Assembly: GCF_000186465.1 (NCBI RefSeq)
Contig: NZ_GL636091.1
Span: forward strand, 905,499-969,498
Length of the DNA: 64,000 nucleotides
Direction of reading: 5' to 3'
Origin: Streptococcus australis ATCC 700641
Lineage (GTDB): Bacteria > Bacillota > Bacilli > Lactobacillales > Streptococcaceae
The stretch's first letter is position 1, and each line of letters opens with the position of its first letter. Made by a program: the position numbers and the translations under genes. Shown here in pieces: positions 53,678 through 62,788 of this stretch. The notes under the pieces are model-generated. The model searched no databases and was not told the origin of the DNA. It saw only the letters and a list, made by a program, of their open reading frames with translations.

Positions 53678-53694
53678 GTTCACTCTGCTTTTTT
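53652..53694 (+). terminator. Terminator overlapping the MGMT-like gene's end
   Basis: AAAGCAGAG-AGACTCAA and TTGAGT-CTCTGCTTT form a long hairpin with the stop codon inside it, then T6. Confidence 0.85.
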
Positions 53695-53702
53695 GCTATA
53701 AT
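53694..53702 (+). promoter_or_regulatory. Extended -10 of yhcC, leaderless arrangement
   Basis: TGCTATAAT (53694-53702), then seven bases (GAGGGGT), then ATG at 53710. The predicted start lies at or one base before the ATG. The T of TGC is also the last T of the preceding T-run. Confidence 0.6.
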
Positions 53703-53709
53703 GAGGGGT

Positions 53710-54642
53710 ATGAAATCCTATTCGACCTTAAATGATTATTATCGAACTTTATTTGGAGAAAAGACCTTCAAAGTCCCGATCGATGCGGGCTTTGATTGTC
53801 CCAATCGTGATGGAACTGTTGCTCGTGGGGGCTGTACTTTTTGTACAGTTTCTGGTTCTGGGGACGCCATCGTAGCACCAGATGCCCCTATTCGGGATCA
53901 GTTTTACAAAGAAATTGATTTTATGCACCGCAAATGGCCCGACGTCAAAAAGTATTTGGTCTATTTTCAAAATTTCACTAATACGCATGAATCCGTTGAT
54001 GTCATTCGGGAGCGCTATGAGCAAGCCATCAATGAGCCGGGTGTCGTAGGGATGAACATCGGGACACGACCAGACTGCTTGCCGGATGAAACGTTGGCCT
54101 ACCTAGCAGAATTGACAAAGCGCATGCATGTGACCATTGAGCTAGGCTTGCAGACGACTTATGAAGCAACTTCTGAACTGATCAACCGGGCTCATAGTTA
54201 CGAGCTCTATGTAGAAACGGTGAAGCGGATTCGCCAACAGGTCCCTAAGGCAGAGATTGTTTCACATTTAATCAACGGTCTTCCTGGGGAGACGCATGAG
54301 ATGATGGTAGAAAATGTCCGTCGTTGTGTAACGGACAACGATATCCAGGGCATTAAATTGCACCTGCTCCATCTCATGACCAATACCCGGATGCAGCGAG
54401 ACTACCATGAAGGGCGATTGCAATTGATGAGTCAGGAGGAATACGTGTCGGTCATCTGTGACCAACTAGAGATCATTCCTAAGGAGATCGTCATCCACCG
54501 GATTACAGGAGATGCTCCACGCGAAATGTTGATAGGACCGATGTGGAGTCTCAATAAGTGGGAAGTACTGAATGCCATTGAAACAGAAATGCGTCGTCGA
54601 GGAAGTGTTCAAGGCTGTAAAGTAGGAAAATTGGAGGAGTAG
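53710..54642 (+). CDS. Radical SAM protein, TIGR01212 / YhcC family
   Basis: 310 residues. The cluster-binding cysteines are in DAGFDCPNRDGTVARGGCTFC (residues about 22-42); other conserved parts are YFQNFTNTHE (about 84-93), GTRPDCLPDE (about 119-128), ELGLQT (about 143-148) and HLLHLMTNTRM (about 215-225), with IHRITGDAPR near the end. Function not established; RNA modification has been suggested for the family. Homologues begin MKSY, so the ATG at 53710 is the start. It forms an operon with the next three genes. Confidence 0.92.
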   Translation: MKSYSTLNDYYRTLFGEKTFKVPIDAGFDCPNRDGTVARGGCTFCTVSGSGDAIVAPDAPIRDQFYKEIDFMHRKWPDVKKYLVYFQNFTNTHESVDVIRERYEQAINEPGVVGMNIGTRPDCLPDETLAYLAELTKRMHVTIELGLQTTYEATSELINRAHSYELYVETVKRIRQQVPKAEIVSHLINGLPGETHEMMVENVRRCVTDNDIQGIKLHLLHLMTNTRMQRDYHEGRLQLMSQEEYVSVICDQLEIIPKEIVIHRITGDAPREMLIGPMWSLNKWEVLNAIETEMRRRGSVQGCKVGKLEE

Positions 54643-54643
54643 C

Positions 54644-55201
54644 ATGTTGCGACCATTAGAGATGGCCCATGATTTTCTTAGGGAGGTCATTACAGATCAA
54701 GATACCGTCGTTGATGCGACCATGGGCAATGGCCATGATACCCTTTTCTTGGCTAAACTAGCCAAAGAAGTTTATGCATTTGATATTCAAGAGCAGGCCT
54801 TGGTCCATACGCAGAAGCGCTTGGAAGAAGCAGGACTTTCCAATGCCCGCCTTCTTTTAAAGGGGCATGAAGAAGCAGATCACTATGTAAACCAGGTCAA
54901 GGCCGCTATCTTCAACTTAGGATATCTTCCTTCAGCAGACAAGTCGATTATTACCCAGCCTAAAACAACGATCCAAGCCATTGATAAACTCTGTCACCGC
55001 TTGATCAAGGGAGGGCGAATGGCCATCATGATCTATTATGGTCATGAGGGTGGGGAACTAGAAAAAGATGCAGTCTTGGAGTTTGTCTCCCAACTTCCTC
55101 AACAAGAATTTACGGTCACTAGTTACCGGACCCTGAACCAGATCAATCATCCCCCATTTTTGGTCATGATCGAAAAATTAGAAAGTTACCGTCATGGATA
55201 A
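54644..55201 (+). CDS. Class I SAM-dependent methyltransferase (YtqB/rRNA methylase type)
   Basis: 185 residues: VVDATMGNGHDTLFLAKLA (about 24-42) SAM-binding, DIQEQALVHTQKRL (about 50-63), VKAAIFNLGYLPSADKSIITQPKTT (about 85-109) and GGRMAIMIYYGHEGGELEKDAV. This matches the YtqB/rRNA-methylase family, which in Gram-positives acts on tRNA or rRNA. It starts one base after the yhcC stop and overlaps the 87-residue ORF by 8 bp. Confidence 0.92.
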   Translation: MLRPLEMAHDFLREVITDQDTVVDATMGNGHDTLFLAKLAKEVYAFDIQEQALVHTQKRLEEAGLSNARLLLKGHEEADHYVNQVKAAIFNLGYLPSADKSIITQPKTTIQAIDKLCHRLIKGGRMAIMIYYGHEGGELEKDAVLEFVSQLPQQEFTVTSYRTLNQINHPPFLVMIEKLESYRHG

Positions 55202-55457
55202 AGAATTTTTAAAAAATAAAATTGATGCTCTTCGTCACGATTTTGTGGAATCCACCTCTCATGAACGTGCAGTCGGTTTTTTGGATGAAGCACGGATGAG
55301 CAAAAAGATGATCAAAATCAAGAAGAAGCTGGTCTCCCTTGAAATGGAACGTTGCCAGAAGAAAATTGAGCACAAGGATCTGACAAAGATTGATCAAAAG
55401 ATCCAAGAACAGAAGCAACTCTTTGAGGACTGTTGTAACCAACGATCAGGAGGATAA
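55194..55457 (+). CDS. Small charged helical protein of unknown family
   Basis: 87 residues: MDKEFLKNKIDALRHDFVESTSHERAVGFLDEARMSKKMIKIKKKLVSLEMERCQKKIEHKDLTKIDQKIQEQKQLFEDCCNQRSGG. Predominantly charged helix (coiled-coil-like) with three cysteines, no membrane segment. The start overlaps the methyltransferase stop by 8 bp and it ends 3 bp before the antiporter gene, a tight operon. I do not recognise a family. Confidence 0.8.
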   Translation: MDKEFLKNKIDALRHDFVESTSHERAVGFLDEARMSKKMIKIKKKLVSLEMERCQKKIEHKDLTKIDQKIQEQKQLFEDCCNQRSGG

Positions 55458-55460
55458 GGG

Positions 55461-57515
55461 ATGGAGATTCTTGTATATGCCATTGTCTTTTCCCTGATCC
55501 TGATTGTCTCCAATGCGACCAATAAGTTGATTCCTACCTTGCCCCTCCCCTTGATCCAGATCGTCCTTGGGATTGGGATTGGCTTTCTCTTACCCAATTC
55601 GGAGTATCACTTAGATACCGAACTCTTTTTGGCCTTGGTTATTGGACCATTACTCTTTCGAGAAGCAGAAGAAGCAGACATTACCTCGATTCTCAAGCAC
55701 TGGCGCATTATTGCCTTTTTAATCTTCCCAGTCATTTTTATTTCGACCCTTAGCTTGGGCTGGATGGCTCATGTCATGTGGATGGGAATTCCTTTGGCTG
55801 CTTGTATGGCAGTTGGGGCAGCGCTCGGTCCGACAGATTTAGTGGCCTTTGCCTCTCTATCGGAACGCTTTTCCTTTCCAAAACGAATCTCCAACATTCT
55901 AAAAGGAGAGGGCTTGCTCAACGATGCTTCAGGCTTGGTCGCCTTTCGTGTGGCACTGGCTGCATGGACCACTGGAGTATTTTCCTTGGGCCAAGCTAGT
56001 TGGGACTTGGCTATCTCCATTTTAGGCGGTTTTGCGGTAGGGATAGTGACAGCAGCTATCAACCGTGGGCTTCAAAAATTACTGCTCAGTGTTCGGGCAA
56101 CAGATATTGCCAGTGAACTCATTTTAGAATTGAGTCTTCCTTTGTTAACCTTCTTTATCGCAGAAGAGATCCATGTGTCGGGGATTATTGCGGTGGTTGT
56201 GGCTGGAATTCTAAAGGCTAGTCGGTTTAAGAAAATTACCCTACTAGAAGCCAAAGTCGATACGGTCACGCATACGGTTTGGAATACAGTCAATTTTGTC
56301 CTCAACGGTTCTGTCTTTGTCCTCTTGGGGATGGAGCTAGAGATGATCTCTGAGCCAATTCTTAGGACTCCCTTTTACAACAATCTGCTCTTGATTGTGA
56401 CTGTTCTCTTATTGACGGGACTCTTGTTCCTGATTCGCTTTTTGATGGTGTATGGATTTTACTGGTACAGGGGTTTCCAATTGAAAAAATCCATTGACAA
56501 GTATCTGAAAGATGCCCTCTTATTGACCTTTTCAGGAGTCAAAGGAACGGTGTCTATTGCGACCATCCTCTTGATACCGACGCATTTAGAAGCAGAGTAT
56601 CCTGTTCTTTTGTTTTTAGTAGCAGGGGTCACTTTGTGTAGTTTCTTACTCGGCCTTCTCATCCTACCAAAACTATCCGAAGACAAAGAGGAATCCAATG
56701 ATCATTTGATGCACATTGCAATCTTGAACGATGTCGTCATGCTATTGGAAAAAGAGTTGACGGTGACCAAGCAGAAGGGTCCTTTGTATGCGGCGATTGA
56801 TAATTATCATGGGCGGATAGAAAATATGATTCTCAGTCAGGAGGATAAGGCGACTCAAAGAGACTGGGAACAACTGAAACTCCTTATTCTTAGTATCGAG
56901 AATGATGGTTTGGAACAGGCTTATGAAGAAGGAAAGATTCGAGATAGAAGTTACCATGTCTATCAACGTTATCTTCGATCCATGGAGCAGAAGGTCAACC
57001 GCAATCTGTCATCCCGCCTGACCTATTATTTCTTGGTACTCTTTCGCTTGCTCCGACTGCTTTTGCACGAGCTTGTGACCTTTGGATCAGGTATTCGGGC
57101 ATGGAAAAACGGAGAGAATTACAAGCTCGAAGCCATTGACTATGACCAGATTGCTGCCTTGTATTTGGCCAATACAGAAATTATTATCGAGAGTTTGGAA
57201 AACCTAAAAGGGGTTTATCGCAGTAGCTTGGTTTCTTTCCTTCAAGAATCACGCTTGCGTGAAACGTCTTTGATTACCAGTGGAGCCTTTGTAGAGCGGG
57301 TTATCAATCGGATCAAGCCCAATAATATTGATGAGATGCTAAGAGGTTATTACCTGGAGAGAAAACTCATTTTTGAATATGAGGAACAGCATTTGATTTC
57401 GGCCAAGTATGCGCGTCGCATGCGGCAAAATGTCAATGAATTGGAAAACTATTCCTTAAGAGAAAGTGCCAACACTCTTCCTTATGATATGATCAATTAC
57501 GCTCGAAATCGATAA
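55461..57515 (+). CDS. CPA1-type sodium/proton antiporter with long cytoplasmic tail
   Basis: 684 residues. About twelve membrane helices (1-400) with the CPA1 features LGPTDLVAF (about 115-123) and GEGLLNDASGLVAFRVALA (about 149-167), whose Asn-Asp pair (ND) is the exchanger site. The long soluble C-terminal part (about 415-684) is helical, with KELTVTKQKG and RSMEQKVNRN stretches, perhaps a regulatory domain. Exchanges Na+ or K+ for H+. Third gene of the yhcC operon; a terminator follows. Confidence 0.92.
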   Translation: MEILVYAIVFSLILIVSNATNKLIPTLPLPLIQIVLGIGIGFLLPNSEYHLDTELFLALVIGPLLFREAEEADITSILKHWRIIAFLIFPVIFISTLSLGWMAHVMWMGIPLAACMAVGAALGPTDLVAFASLSERFSFPKRISNILKGEGLLNDASGLVAFRVALAAWTTGVFSLGQASWDLAISILGGFAVGIVTAAINRGLQKLLLSVRATDIASELILELSLPLLTFFIAEEIHVSGIIAVVVAGILKASRFKKITLLEAKVDTVTHTVWNTVNFVLNGSVFVLLGMELEMISEPILRTPFYNNLLLIVTVLLLTGLLFLIRFLMVYGFYWYRGFQLKKSIDKYLKDALLLTFSGVKGTVSIATILLIPTHLEAEYPVLLFLVAGVTLCSFLLGLLILPKLSEDKEESNDHLMHIAILNDVVMLLEKELTVTKQKGPLYAAIDNYHGRIENMILSQEDKATQRDWEQLKLLILSIENDGLEQAYEEGKIRDRSYHVYQRYLRSMEQKVNRNLSSRLTYYFLVLFRLLRLLLHELVTFGSGIRAWKNGENYKLEAIDYDQIAALYLANTEIIIESLENLKGVYRSSLVSFLQESRLRETSLITSGAFVERVINRIKPNNIDEMLRGYYLERKLIFEYEEQHLISAKYARRMRQNVNELENYSLRESANTLPYDMINYARNR

Positions 57516-57540
57516 AAATGATTTTCAGCTAAATAGAAGA

Positions 57541-57578
57541 AAAGAGATTGGTGACGCTTGTCCCAATCTCTTTGTTTT
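57541..57578. terminator. Terminator between the antiporter and ABC genes
   Basis: AAAGAGATTGG and CCAATCTCTTT around GTGACGCTTGTC, followed by GTTTTG. It lies between convergent genes. Confidence 0.8.
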
Positions 57579-57598
57579 GTATCTTAGCAGACTATTGA

Positions 57599-58387
57599 TT
57601 ACTGGTCTGGTTGAATGTAATAGCGGTCCTCTCCGATTGGAATTAGCTGGACTTGTCCTCCATAAAAGTCTGATAGAGTTGCTTGGGTGAGGATTTCCTT
57701 CTTAGGTCCTTGAGCAAAACTTTGTCCGTCTTTGAGGAGAAGGACATGGCTAAAGGACTTGGTGATTTCCTCTGCATGGTGGGTGACAAAGAGAATGGTC
57801 GGTGCCTTTTCCATCTGTTTGATCTGGTGGATCAGTTGAAAAATCGCTTCCCGAGCAAACAAGTCGAGCCCACTTGAGGCTTCGTCAAAGATAAGAAGAT
57901 CGGGTTCTTCCATGAGACTGCGGGCGATAAGAATCGTCTGTTTTTCCCCTTGAGAGAGAGTCCGGTATTTTCGCCCGATTAAAGAAGCAACACTGATGCG
58001 ACGCAACATGGATCGTGCTTCATCGAGTTCTTTCTCTCCATAAGTTGTATAGAGAATGCTACTCTTGTATTTCCCAGTGAGGACGATTTCTTCCGGAGAA
58101 AGAGATTCGGGAATACGCTCAGAAATAAAGGAGCTGACCACTCCGATTCGCTTGCGGAGCTCAGGAATGCCCCCTTGTCCAAATTGTGTCCCGAGAACGG
58201 AAACCTCTCCTTCCGTTTTCCAATATTCCGCCATTAAGAGACGAAGTAGGGTTGATTTGCCAGCACCATTTAGTCCAAGGATGGCCCAGGTTTCCCCCTT
58301 ATTGACGGTCCAATTCAAACGGGAAAGGAGGTTTTTTCCTTCTTTTCTGAGAGTGACGTCTTTCAGTTCAATTAAGCTATCTTTCAT
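57599..58387 (-). CDS. ABC transporter ATP-binding protein (YlmA-like, stand-alone)
   Basis: 262 residues. Walker [16 protein letters not shown] (about 35-49), signature RTLSQGEKQTILIARSLMEEP (about 141-161), Walker B DLLIFDEASSGLD (about 162-174), H-loop FVTHHAEEI. It resembles the YlmA/molybdate-type ATPases with no partner permease beside it, so its partner or role is unknown. Start at 58387 because AAGG lies 8 bp before, and the longer frame (58402) has no ribosome site. Confidence 0.9.
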   Translation of the reverse strand: MKDSLIELKDVTLRKEGKNLLSRLNWTVNKGETWAILGLNGAGKSTLLRLLMAEYWKTEGEVSVLGTQFGQGGIPELRKRIGVVSSFISERIPESLSPEEIVLTGKYKSSILYTTYGEKELDEARSMLRRISVASLIGRKYRTLSQGEKQTILIARSLMEEPDLLIFDEASSGLDLFAREAIFQLIHQIKQMEKAPTILFVTHHAEEITKSFSHVLLLKDGQSFAQGPKKEILTQATLSDFYGGQVQLIPIGEDRYYIQPDQ

Positions 58388-58415
58388 CTTTTTAACCTTC
58401 ATAAAAATATTCTCT

Positions 58416-58439
58416 ATTTTACCATAAATATGATAAAAT
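58416..58439. promoter_or_regulatory. Divergent -10 pair for the ABC ATPase and AI-2E family genes
   Basis: Minus-strand TAAAAT (plus 58416-58421, preceded by TGG) for the ATPase gene, and plus-strand TGATAAAAT (TAAAAT 58434-58439) for the gene to the right. The two share a 71-bp gap. Confidence 0.55.
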
Positions 58440-58458
58440 AGCAGATAGGAGGAAAGGG

Positions 58459-59586
58459 ATGTTTCATAAAAGTAAATTATTTTTCTGGACCTGTGAAGTC
58501 CTATTATTAACGATTATATTCTATATTTGGGGAAGTATGGGAAGCCTCATTTCTCCATTTGTATCTGTTCTGAATACCATTATTCTTCCATTTTTGATTG
58601 CTGGTTTCTTGTATTATATCACCAACCCAATCGTAGAATTTTTGGAAAAGAAATTTCATCTGAATCGAATTTTGGGCATTCTATTAACCTTGGTAACCCT
58701 TTTTGGATTGATTATTTATGGGATTGTTTATATCTTGCCTATTTTGATCAACCAGTTGACAAGCTTGATTAATTCAACCCAAGGTTTGTATTGGGAAGTG
58801 CAAAGTTTTGTAACGAAGTTATCTAAGAATCCAGCCTTTCAGAGTATCAATATACAATCGACCATTCAGCAACTAAACCTATCTTATGTAGATATTCTAC
58901 AGAATATCTTGAATAGTGTGACCAATAGTCTGGGTAGTGTGGTATCGACAATTGTCAATACGCTCTTTATTCTCGTCATGACCCCAATTTTCTTGGTTTA
59001 TTTCTTGATAGATGGGAAAAAATTGCTACCGATGTTGGAGCGGACTATCCTGAAGAATGACCGACGGAATATTACCTCTCTCTTAGTGAGCCTCAACCAA
59101 ACGGTTTCTCGCTATATTAGTGGAATTTCTATTGATGCCTTGATTATTGGAACTCTAGCCTTTATTGGATACAGTTTTATCGGTTTGAAGTATGCCTTGG
59201 TCTTTGCGATTTTCTCAGCCTTGGCCAACCTCATTCCTTATATTGGACCGACGATCGGCTTGATTCCCATGGTGGTCACTTATGCTTTTACCGATTTCAA
59301 TATGATGGTTAAAGCAGTCATCTTCATGTTGATTGTTCAACAAATCGATGGAAACATCCTTTATCCACGGATTGTGGGAGGCGTAATGAAGGTGCATCCT
59401 ATTACGATTATGGTTCTCTTGCTCTTGTCTAGTAACATCTACGGGGTCATTGGAATGATTGTGGCGATCCCGGTCTATTCGATTGGTAAAGAGATTGTAA
59501 AATTCCTTGCAGCCTTGTATGAAAATCATAAAAAGACACAGAAGCAGCGCAAGCAGGAAGAATTTGGGATTATCAATAAATCCTAA
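58459..59586 (+). CDS. AI-2E family transporter-like membrane protein
   Basis: 375 residues, about eight membrane segments. UPF0118/AI-2E family core: ITNPIVEFLEKKFHLNRILGILLTLV (about 55-80), RYISGISIDALIIGTLAFIGYSFIGLKYALVFAIFSALANLIPYIGPTIGLIPM (about 214-268), and the C-terminal QQIDGNILYPRIVGGVMKVHPITIMVLLLL. Members are implicated in autoinducer-2 export or Na+ (Li+)/H+ antiport; the function here is not known. GGAGGAAAGGG precedes the ATG. Own promoter and terminator. Confidence 0.92.
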   Translation: MFHKSKLFFWTCEVLLLTIIFYIWGSMGSLISPFVSVLNTIILPFLIAGFLYYITNPIVEFLEKKFHLNRILGILLTLVTLFGLIIYGIVYILPILINQLTSLINSTQGLYWEVQSFVTKLSKNPAFQSINIQSTIQQLNLSYVDILQNILNSVTNSLGSVVSTIVNTLFILVMTPIFLVYFLIDGKKLLPMLERTILKNDRRNITSLLVSLNQTVSRYISGISIDALIIGTLAFIGYSFIGLKYALVFAIFSALANLIPYIGPTIGLIPMVVTYAFTDFNMMVKAVIFMLIVQQIDGNILYPRIVGGVMKVHPITIMVLLLLSSNIYGVIGMIVAIPVYSIGKEIVKFLAALYENHKKTQKQRKQEEFGIINKS

Positions 59587-59599
59587 CAGAATAACCTAG

Positions 59600-59625
59600 A
59601 AGGGAATGGGCAACCATTCCTTTTT
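59600..59625 (+). terminator. Terminator after the AI-2E family gene
   Basis: AGGGAATGG-GCAA-CCATTCCTTTTT. Confidence 0.9.
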
Positions 59626-59693
59626 GAATATAGATTGAGAAAGGGTAGGCTATGTTTTTGTATCGTGAACTTTTACCTTTTCTTTAGAAAATA

Positions 59694-59702
59694 TGTTATA
59701 AT
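59694..59702 (+). promoter_or_regulatory. Extended -10 promoter of the Mga-like gene
   Basis: TGTTATAAT (TATAAT 59697-59702), 39 bp before the ATG. Confidence 0.65.
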
Positions 59703-59740
59703 GAATTAGTGATGATACAAAATCAAGGAGTTTCTATAAG

Positions 59741-61222
59741 ATGATAGAATTGCTTGCCAAAAAGCAGCGACGCCAAATGCGTTTGCTAGAAACATTAATT
59801 CGAGAGAAGCGCTGGTTTCATTTGAAGGAACTCGCTGAAATGTTAGATTGTACAGAACGGTCATTGAAGGAGGATCTTTCAAATTTACGAACGGTCTTTA
59901 ATGAGTTTTTGATTGAGTCTTCGACAAATGGCATTAAGATCAGCTATGACGATTCGATTGGGATTGAGGTGGTCTACCATCACTTCTTTAAAGAATCTAC
60001 AGCTTTCTCCCTCTTGGAATACTTGTTCTTCCATAAGGACGTTTCCAGTGACTTAATTTGTAGACGGTATGATCTCAGCCAACAGTCATTTTATCGCTTG
60101 ATTCGAAATATCAACCAAATTATTCAGGAAAAGTACAATATACGAATCACCTTGAATCCTTTAAATGTCGTGGGGGACGAAGTCGATATTCGCTTTTTCT
60201 ATTCCCAGTATTTTGCAGAGCGGTATTATTATTTAGAGTGGCCATTTCCAGATATTAGAGAGCAAGTCATTATTGATTTCATCACCTTCTTCTATAAACT
60301 GACAGAAATCCCACTGACTTATTCGATCTTCCATTCTTATAAAATTATGCTGACGGTCTACCTTTACCGGATTAAGCAAGGGTATCGAATTGAAGGGGCC
60401 AATAATTTTGAACAATACGCCTATCTCTATCAAGAGCTCCCAAAAATCAATGAGATGCTTCGTTATTTTGGTTTGCAGCTGGGTGTAGAATTTAACGAAG
60501 AAATCATAGAACAGCTCTTTATTATCTTCCTACAGAAACGCTTCTATTTTACCCCACAGGATCTGATTGACTCCACTGAGGAAGATGCTGTTACAAAAAA
60601 ATCCTATATTTTAGCCTCTCAATTTCTTGATCACCTGAGTGAATCTTATGGTTTAGAACTTGAGAATTATGAAGAGATGATTATGCATATTCACAACACC
60701 GCCTATTTGGAGCGGCGTGAAATCTTTGGTGAATTTCTTCTCTATGATACCAAGAGCTATACCAATGAGGATTATCGAACCCTCTTCCCTAAATTTTATC
60801 AGGATGTTGAAACAGGTTTGTATCACTATCTCAAAGAGATGGGCTTTCATGAAAATCCTGAAAACCTCAAGCATCAGATTTATACCGTATTTTCACATTG
60901 GGAAAATCTATTGCCTCAACTATTAAGGAGACGGACAGCTGTCAAGGTCTTAATCATTAGCCGATACGATGACCACCATGCCAAGTCCATGATTGATTTC
61001 TTAAAATTCTATTGTACGGATAACTTTGAGTTTTCACAGGTCATCAAGCATGACTTTAATCTTCATGAACTAGAGCACACCGAATATGATGTCATTGTTG
61101 CCAACTTTATGATTCCGGATATAAAAGGTAAAAAATTTATTTGTACAAGTAGTTTGACCCTTTTAGAACTTGTAGAAAAACTGAATGTACTCTTTTATGA
61201 TTTTACACGTTATGGAGTATAA
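59741..61222 (+). CDS. Mga-family global transcriptional regulator
   Basis: 493 residues, the length I recall for pneumococcal MgaSpn. Two N-terminal winged-helix modules (MRLLETLIREKRWFHLKELAEMLDCTERSLKEDLSNLRTVF about 13-53; FFHKDVSSDLICRRYDLSQQSFYRLIRNIN about 95-125), central PRD-like helical domains (about 175-400), and a PTS EIIB-like C-terminal part (VKVLIISRYDDHHAKSMIDFLKFY about 405-430). In related proteins PRD phosphorylation by the PTS tunes DNA binding. Targets unknown; no surface-protein gene is adjacent. Confidence 0.9.
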   Translation: MIELLAKKQRRQMRLLETLIREKRWFHLKELAEMLDCTERSLKEDLSNLRTVFNEFLIESSTNGIKISYDDSIGIEVVYHHFFKESTAFSLLEYLFFHKDVSSDLICRRYDLSQQSFYRLIRNINQIIQEKYNIRITLNPLNVVGDEVDIRFFYSQYFAERYYYLEWPFPDIREQVIIDFITFFYKLTEIPLTYSIFHSYKIMLTVYLYRIKQGYRIEGANNFEQYAYLYQELPKINEMLRYFGLQLGVEFNEEIIEQLFIIFLQKRFYFTPQDLIDSTEEDAVTKKSYILASQFLDHLSESYGLELENYEEMIMHIHNTAYLERREIFGEFLLYDTKSYTNEDYRTLFPKFYQDVETGLYHYLKEMGFHENPENLKHQIYTVFSHWENLLPQLLRRRTAVKVLIISRYDDHHAKSMIDFLKFYCTDNFEFSQVIKHDFNLHELEHTEYDVIVANFMIPDIKGKKFICTSSLTLLELVEKLNVLFYDFTRYGV

Positions 61223-61228
61223 CTGAGC

Positions 61229-61258
61229 CTTCCCTCCTCTTATAGGAGGGAAATTTTT
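61229..61258 (+). terminator. Terminator after the Mga-like gene
   Basis: TTCCCTCC (61230-61237) pairs with GGAGGGAA (61245-61252), then ATTTTTG. Confidence 0.88.
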
Positions 61259-61284
61259 GCGACTATGCACCATTTTAAAAAATA

Positions 61285-61293
61285 TGATATAAT
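61285..61293 (+). promoter_or_regulatory. Extended -10 promoter of the CNNM-type gene
   Basis: TGATATAAT (TATAAT 61288-61293), 34 bp before the ATG. Confidence 0.65.
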
Positions 61294-61326
61294 GGGCATT
61301 ATTACTATACATTGAGGAGAATATCC

Positions 61327-62676
61327 ATGGAAGACCCTGGCAGTCAGGATTTAATACTGCAATTTGTTTTACTATTTGTATTGACCTTATTAAATGCTTT
61401 TTTCTCTGCAACTGAGATGTCGATGGTATCGCTGAATCGCTCTCGGGTGGAACAGAAGGCTGAAGAGGGTGATAAAAAATATATTCGCCTCTTAAAGGTA
61501 TTGGAAAATCCAAACCACTTTTTGTCTACGATTCAAGTCGGCATTACTTTGATTACCATCTTGTCTGGGGCAAGCCTAGCCGATGATCTTGGGAAAGTCA
61601 TAGCTTCTTGGATGGGAAATACGGAGACAGCGCGTGCGATGGGTAGTTTCCTCTCACTGGCTTTTCTGACTTATATTTCGATTGTATTTGGTGAGTTATA
61701 CCCGAAGCGTATTGCCATGAATCTAAAAGATAGTTTGGCTATTCGGACGGCTCCAATTGTTATTTTACTAGGGAAAATCGTTAGCCCCTTTGTCTGGCTC
61801 TTATCGGCATCAACCAATCTGGTAAGTCGTCTGACACCAATGCAATTCGATGATGCAGACGAAGAGATGTCACGAGATGAGATTGCCTATATGCTGGCTA
61901 AGAGTGAAACGAGTCTGGATGCTGACGAGATTGAAATGTTGCAAGGAGTCTTTTCGCTAGATGAGCTGATGGCGCGTGAGCTAATGGTTCCTCGTACGGA
62001 TGCCTTTATGGTGGATATCCAAGATGATACCAGAGAAATCATCGAAAGTATCTTAAAACAGAACTTTTCTCGTATCCCTGTCTATGATGACGACAAGGAC
62101 AATGTCATTGGTCTCATCCATACCAAACGCTTGCTTAATGAAGGTTTTGTGAATGGCTTTGAGAACATATTTCTTCGCAAGATTCTTCAGGAACCACTCT
62201 TTGTACCGGAAACGATCTTTGTTGATGATCTCCTAAAGGAGCTTCGGAATACACAGAATCAGATGGCCATTTTGCTCGATGAGTATGGAGGAATGGCTGG
62301 TCTAGTAACCTTGGAAGATCTTCTTGAGGAAATCGTCGGGGAAATCGATGATGAAACCGATAAGGCTGAGAATGATGTTTTTGAAATTGAGCCTAACCTC
62401 TATATTGTTCAGGGGATTGTGACCCTAAATGATTTCAATGAGTATTTCGATGTGAAGTTAGAAAGCGATGATGTGGATACCATTGCAGGCTACTACCTAA
62501 CTGGGGTTGGTCGCATTCCAGGTCATAAAGAACGCTTGAGTTTTGAAGTAGACAGCATGAAGAAACACTTGATCCTTACAAACGATAAGGTGAAAAATGG
62601 TCGTGTTACCAAGGTGAAGGTTGAGGTCAGTGACCTAGTCGATGAAGATGAGCAAGCGACAAAAGGTCAAGAATAA
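61327..62676 (+). CDS. CNNM/HlyC-CorC family transporter with CBS pair
   Basis: 449 residues. The N-terminal DUF21/CNNM membrane domain (about 1-185, four helices with FSATEMSMVSLNRSRVEQ and FGELYPKRIAMN) is followed by two CBS domains (about 205-330, VPRTDAFMVDIQDDTREIIESIL, RIPVYDDDKDNVIGLIHTKRLL, MAILLDEYGGMAGLVTLEDLLEEIVGEI) and a CorC/HlyC C-terminal domain (about 350-430). Family role: Mg2+ or Co2+ efflux or Mg2+ homeostasis. The ATG at 61327 follows GAGGAG; in-frame TTG at 61312 is not used. Confidence 0.93.
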   Translation: MEDPGSQDLILQFVLLFVLTLLNAFFSATEMSMVSLNRSRVEQKAEEGDKKYIRLLKVLENPNHFLSTIQVGITLITILSGASLADDLGKVIASWMGNTETARAMGSFLSLAFLTYISIVFGELYPKRIAMNLKDSLAIRTAPIVILLGKIVSPFVWLLSASTNLVSRLTPMQFDDADEEMSRDEIAYMLAKSETSLDADEIEMLQGVFSLDELMARELMVPRTDAFMVDIQDDTREIIESILKQNFSRIPVYDDDKDNVIGLIHTKRLLNEGFVNGFENIFLRKILQEPLFVPETIFVDDLLKELRNTQNQMAILLDEYGGMAGLVTLEDLLEEIVGEIDDETDKAENDVFEIEPNLYIVQGIVTLNDFNEYFDVKLESDDVDTIAGYYLTGVGRIPGHKERLSFEVDSMKKHLILTNDKVKNGRVTKVKVEVSDLVDEDEQATKGQE

Positions 62677-62683
62677 GAACATC

Positions 62684-62711
62684 AAATCAGGGATTCTCCC
62701 TGATTTTTTTA
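62684..62711 (+). terminator. Terminator after the CNNM-type gene
   Basis: AATCAGGG (62685-62692) pairs with CCCTGATT (62698-62705), then T6. Confidence 0.9.
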
Positions 62712-62729
62712 TGCTCATTTTAGTCGGAT

Positions 62730-62758
62730 TTGCATCTCCCATGAATTTCCTTTATAAT
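62730..62758 (+). promoter_or_regulatory. Promoter of the repeat-bearing membrane protein gene
   Basis: TTGCAT (62730-62735), 17 bp, TATAAT (62753-62758). Confidence 0.78.
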
Positions 62759-62788
62759 AAAATAACTAAGTGTTAGAAGGAGATAGCA

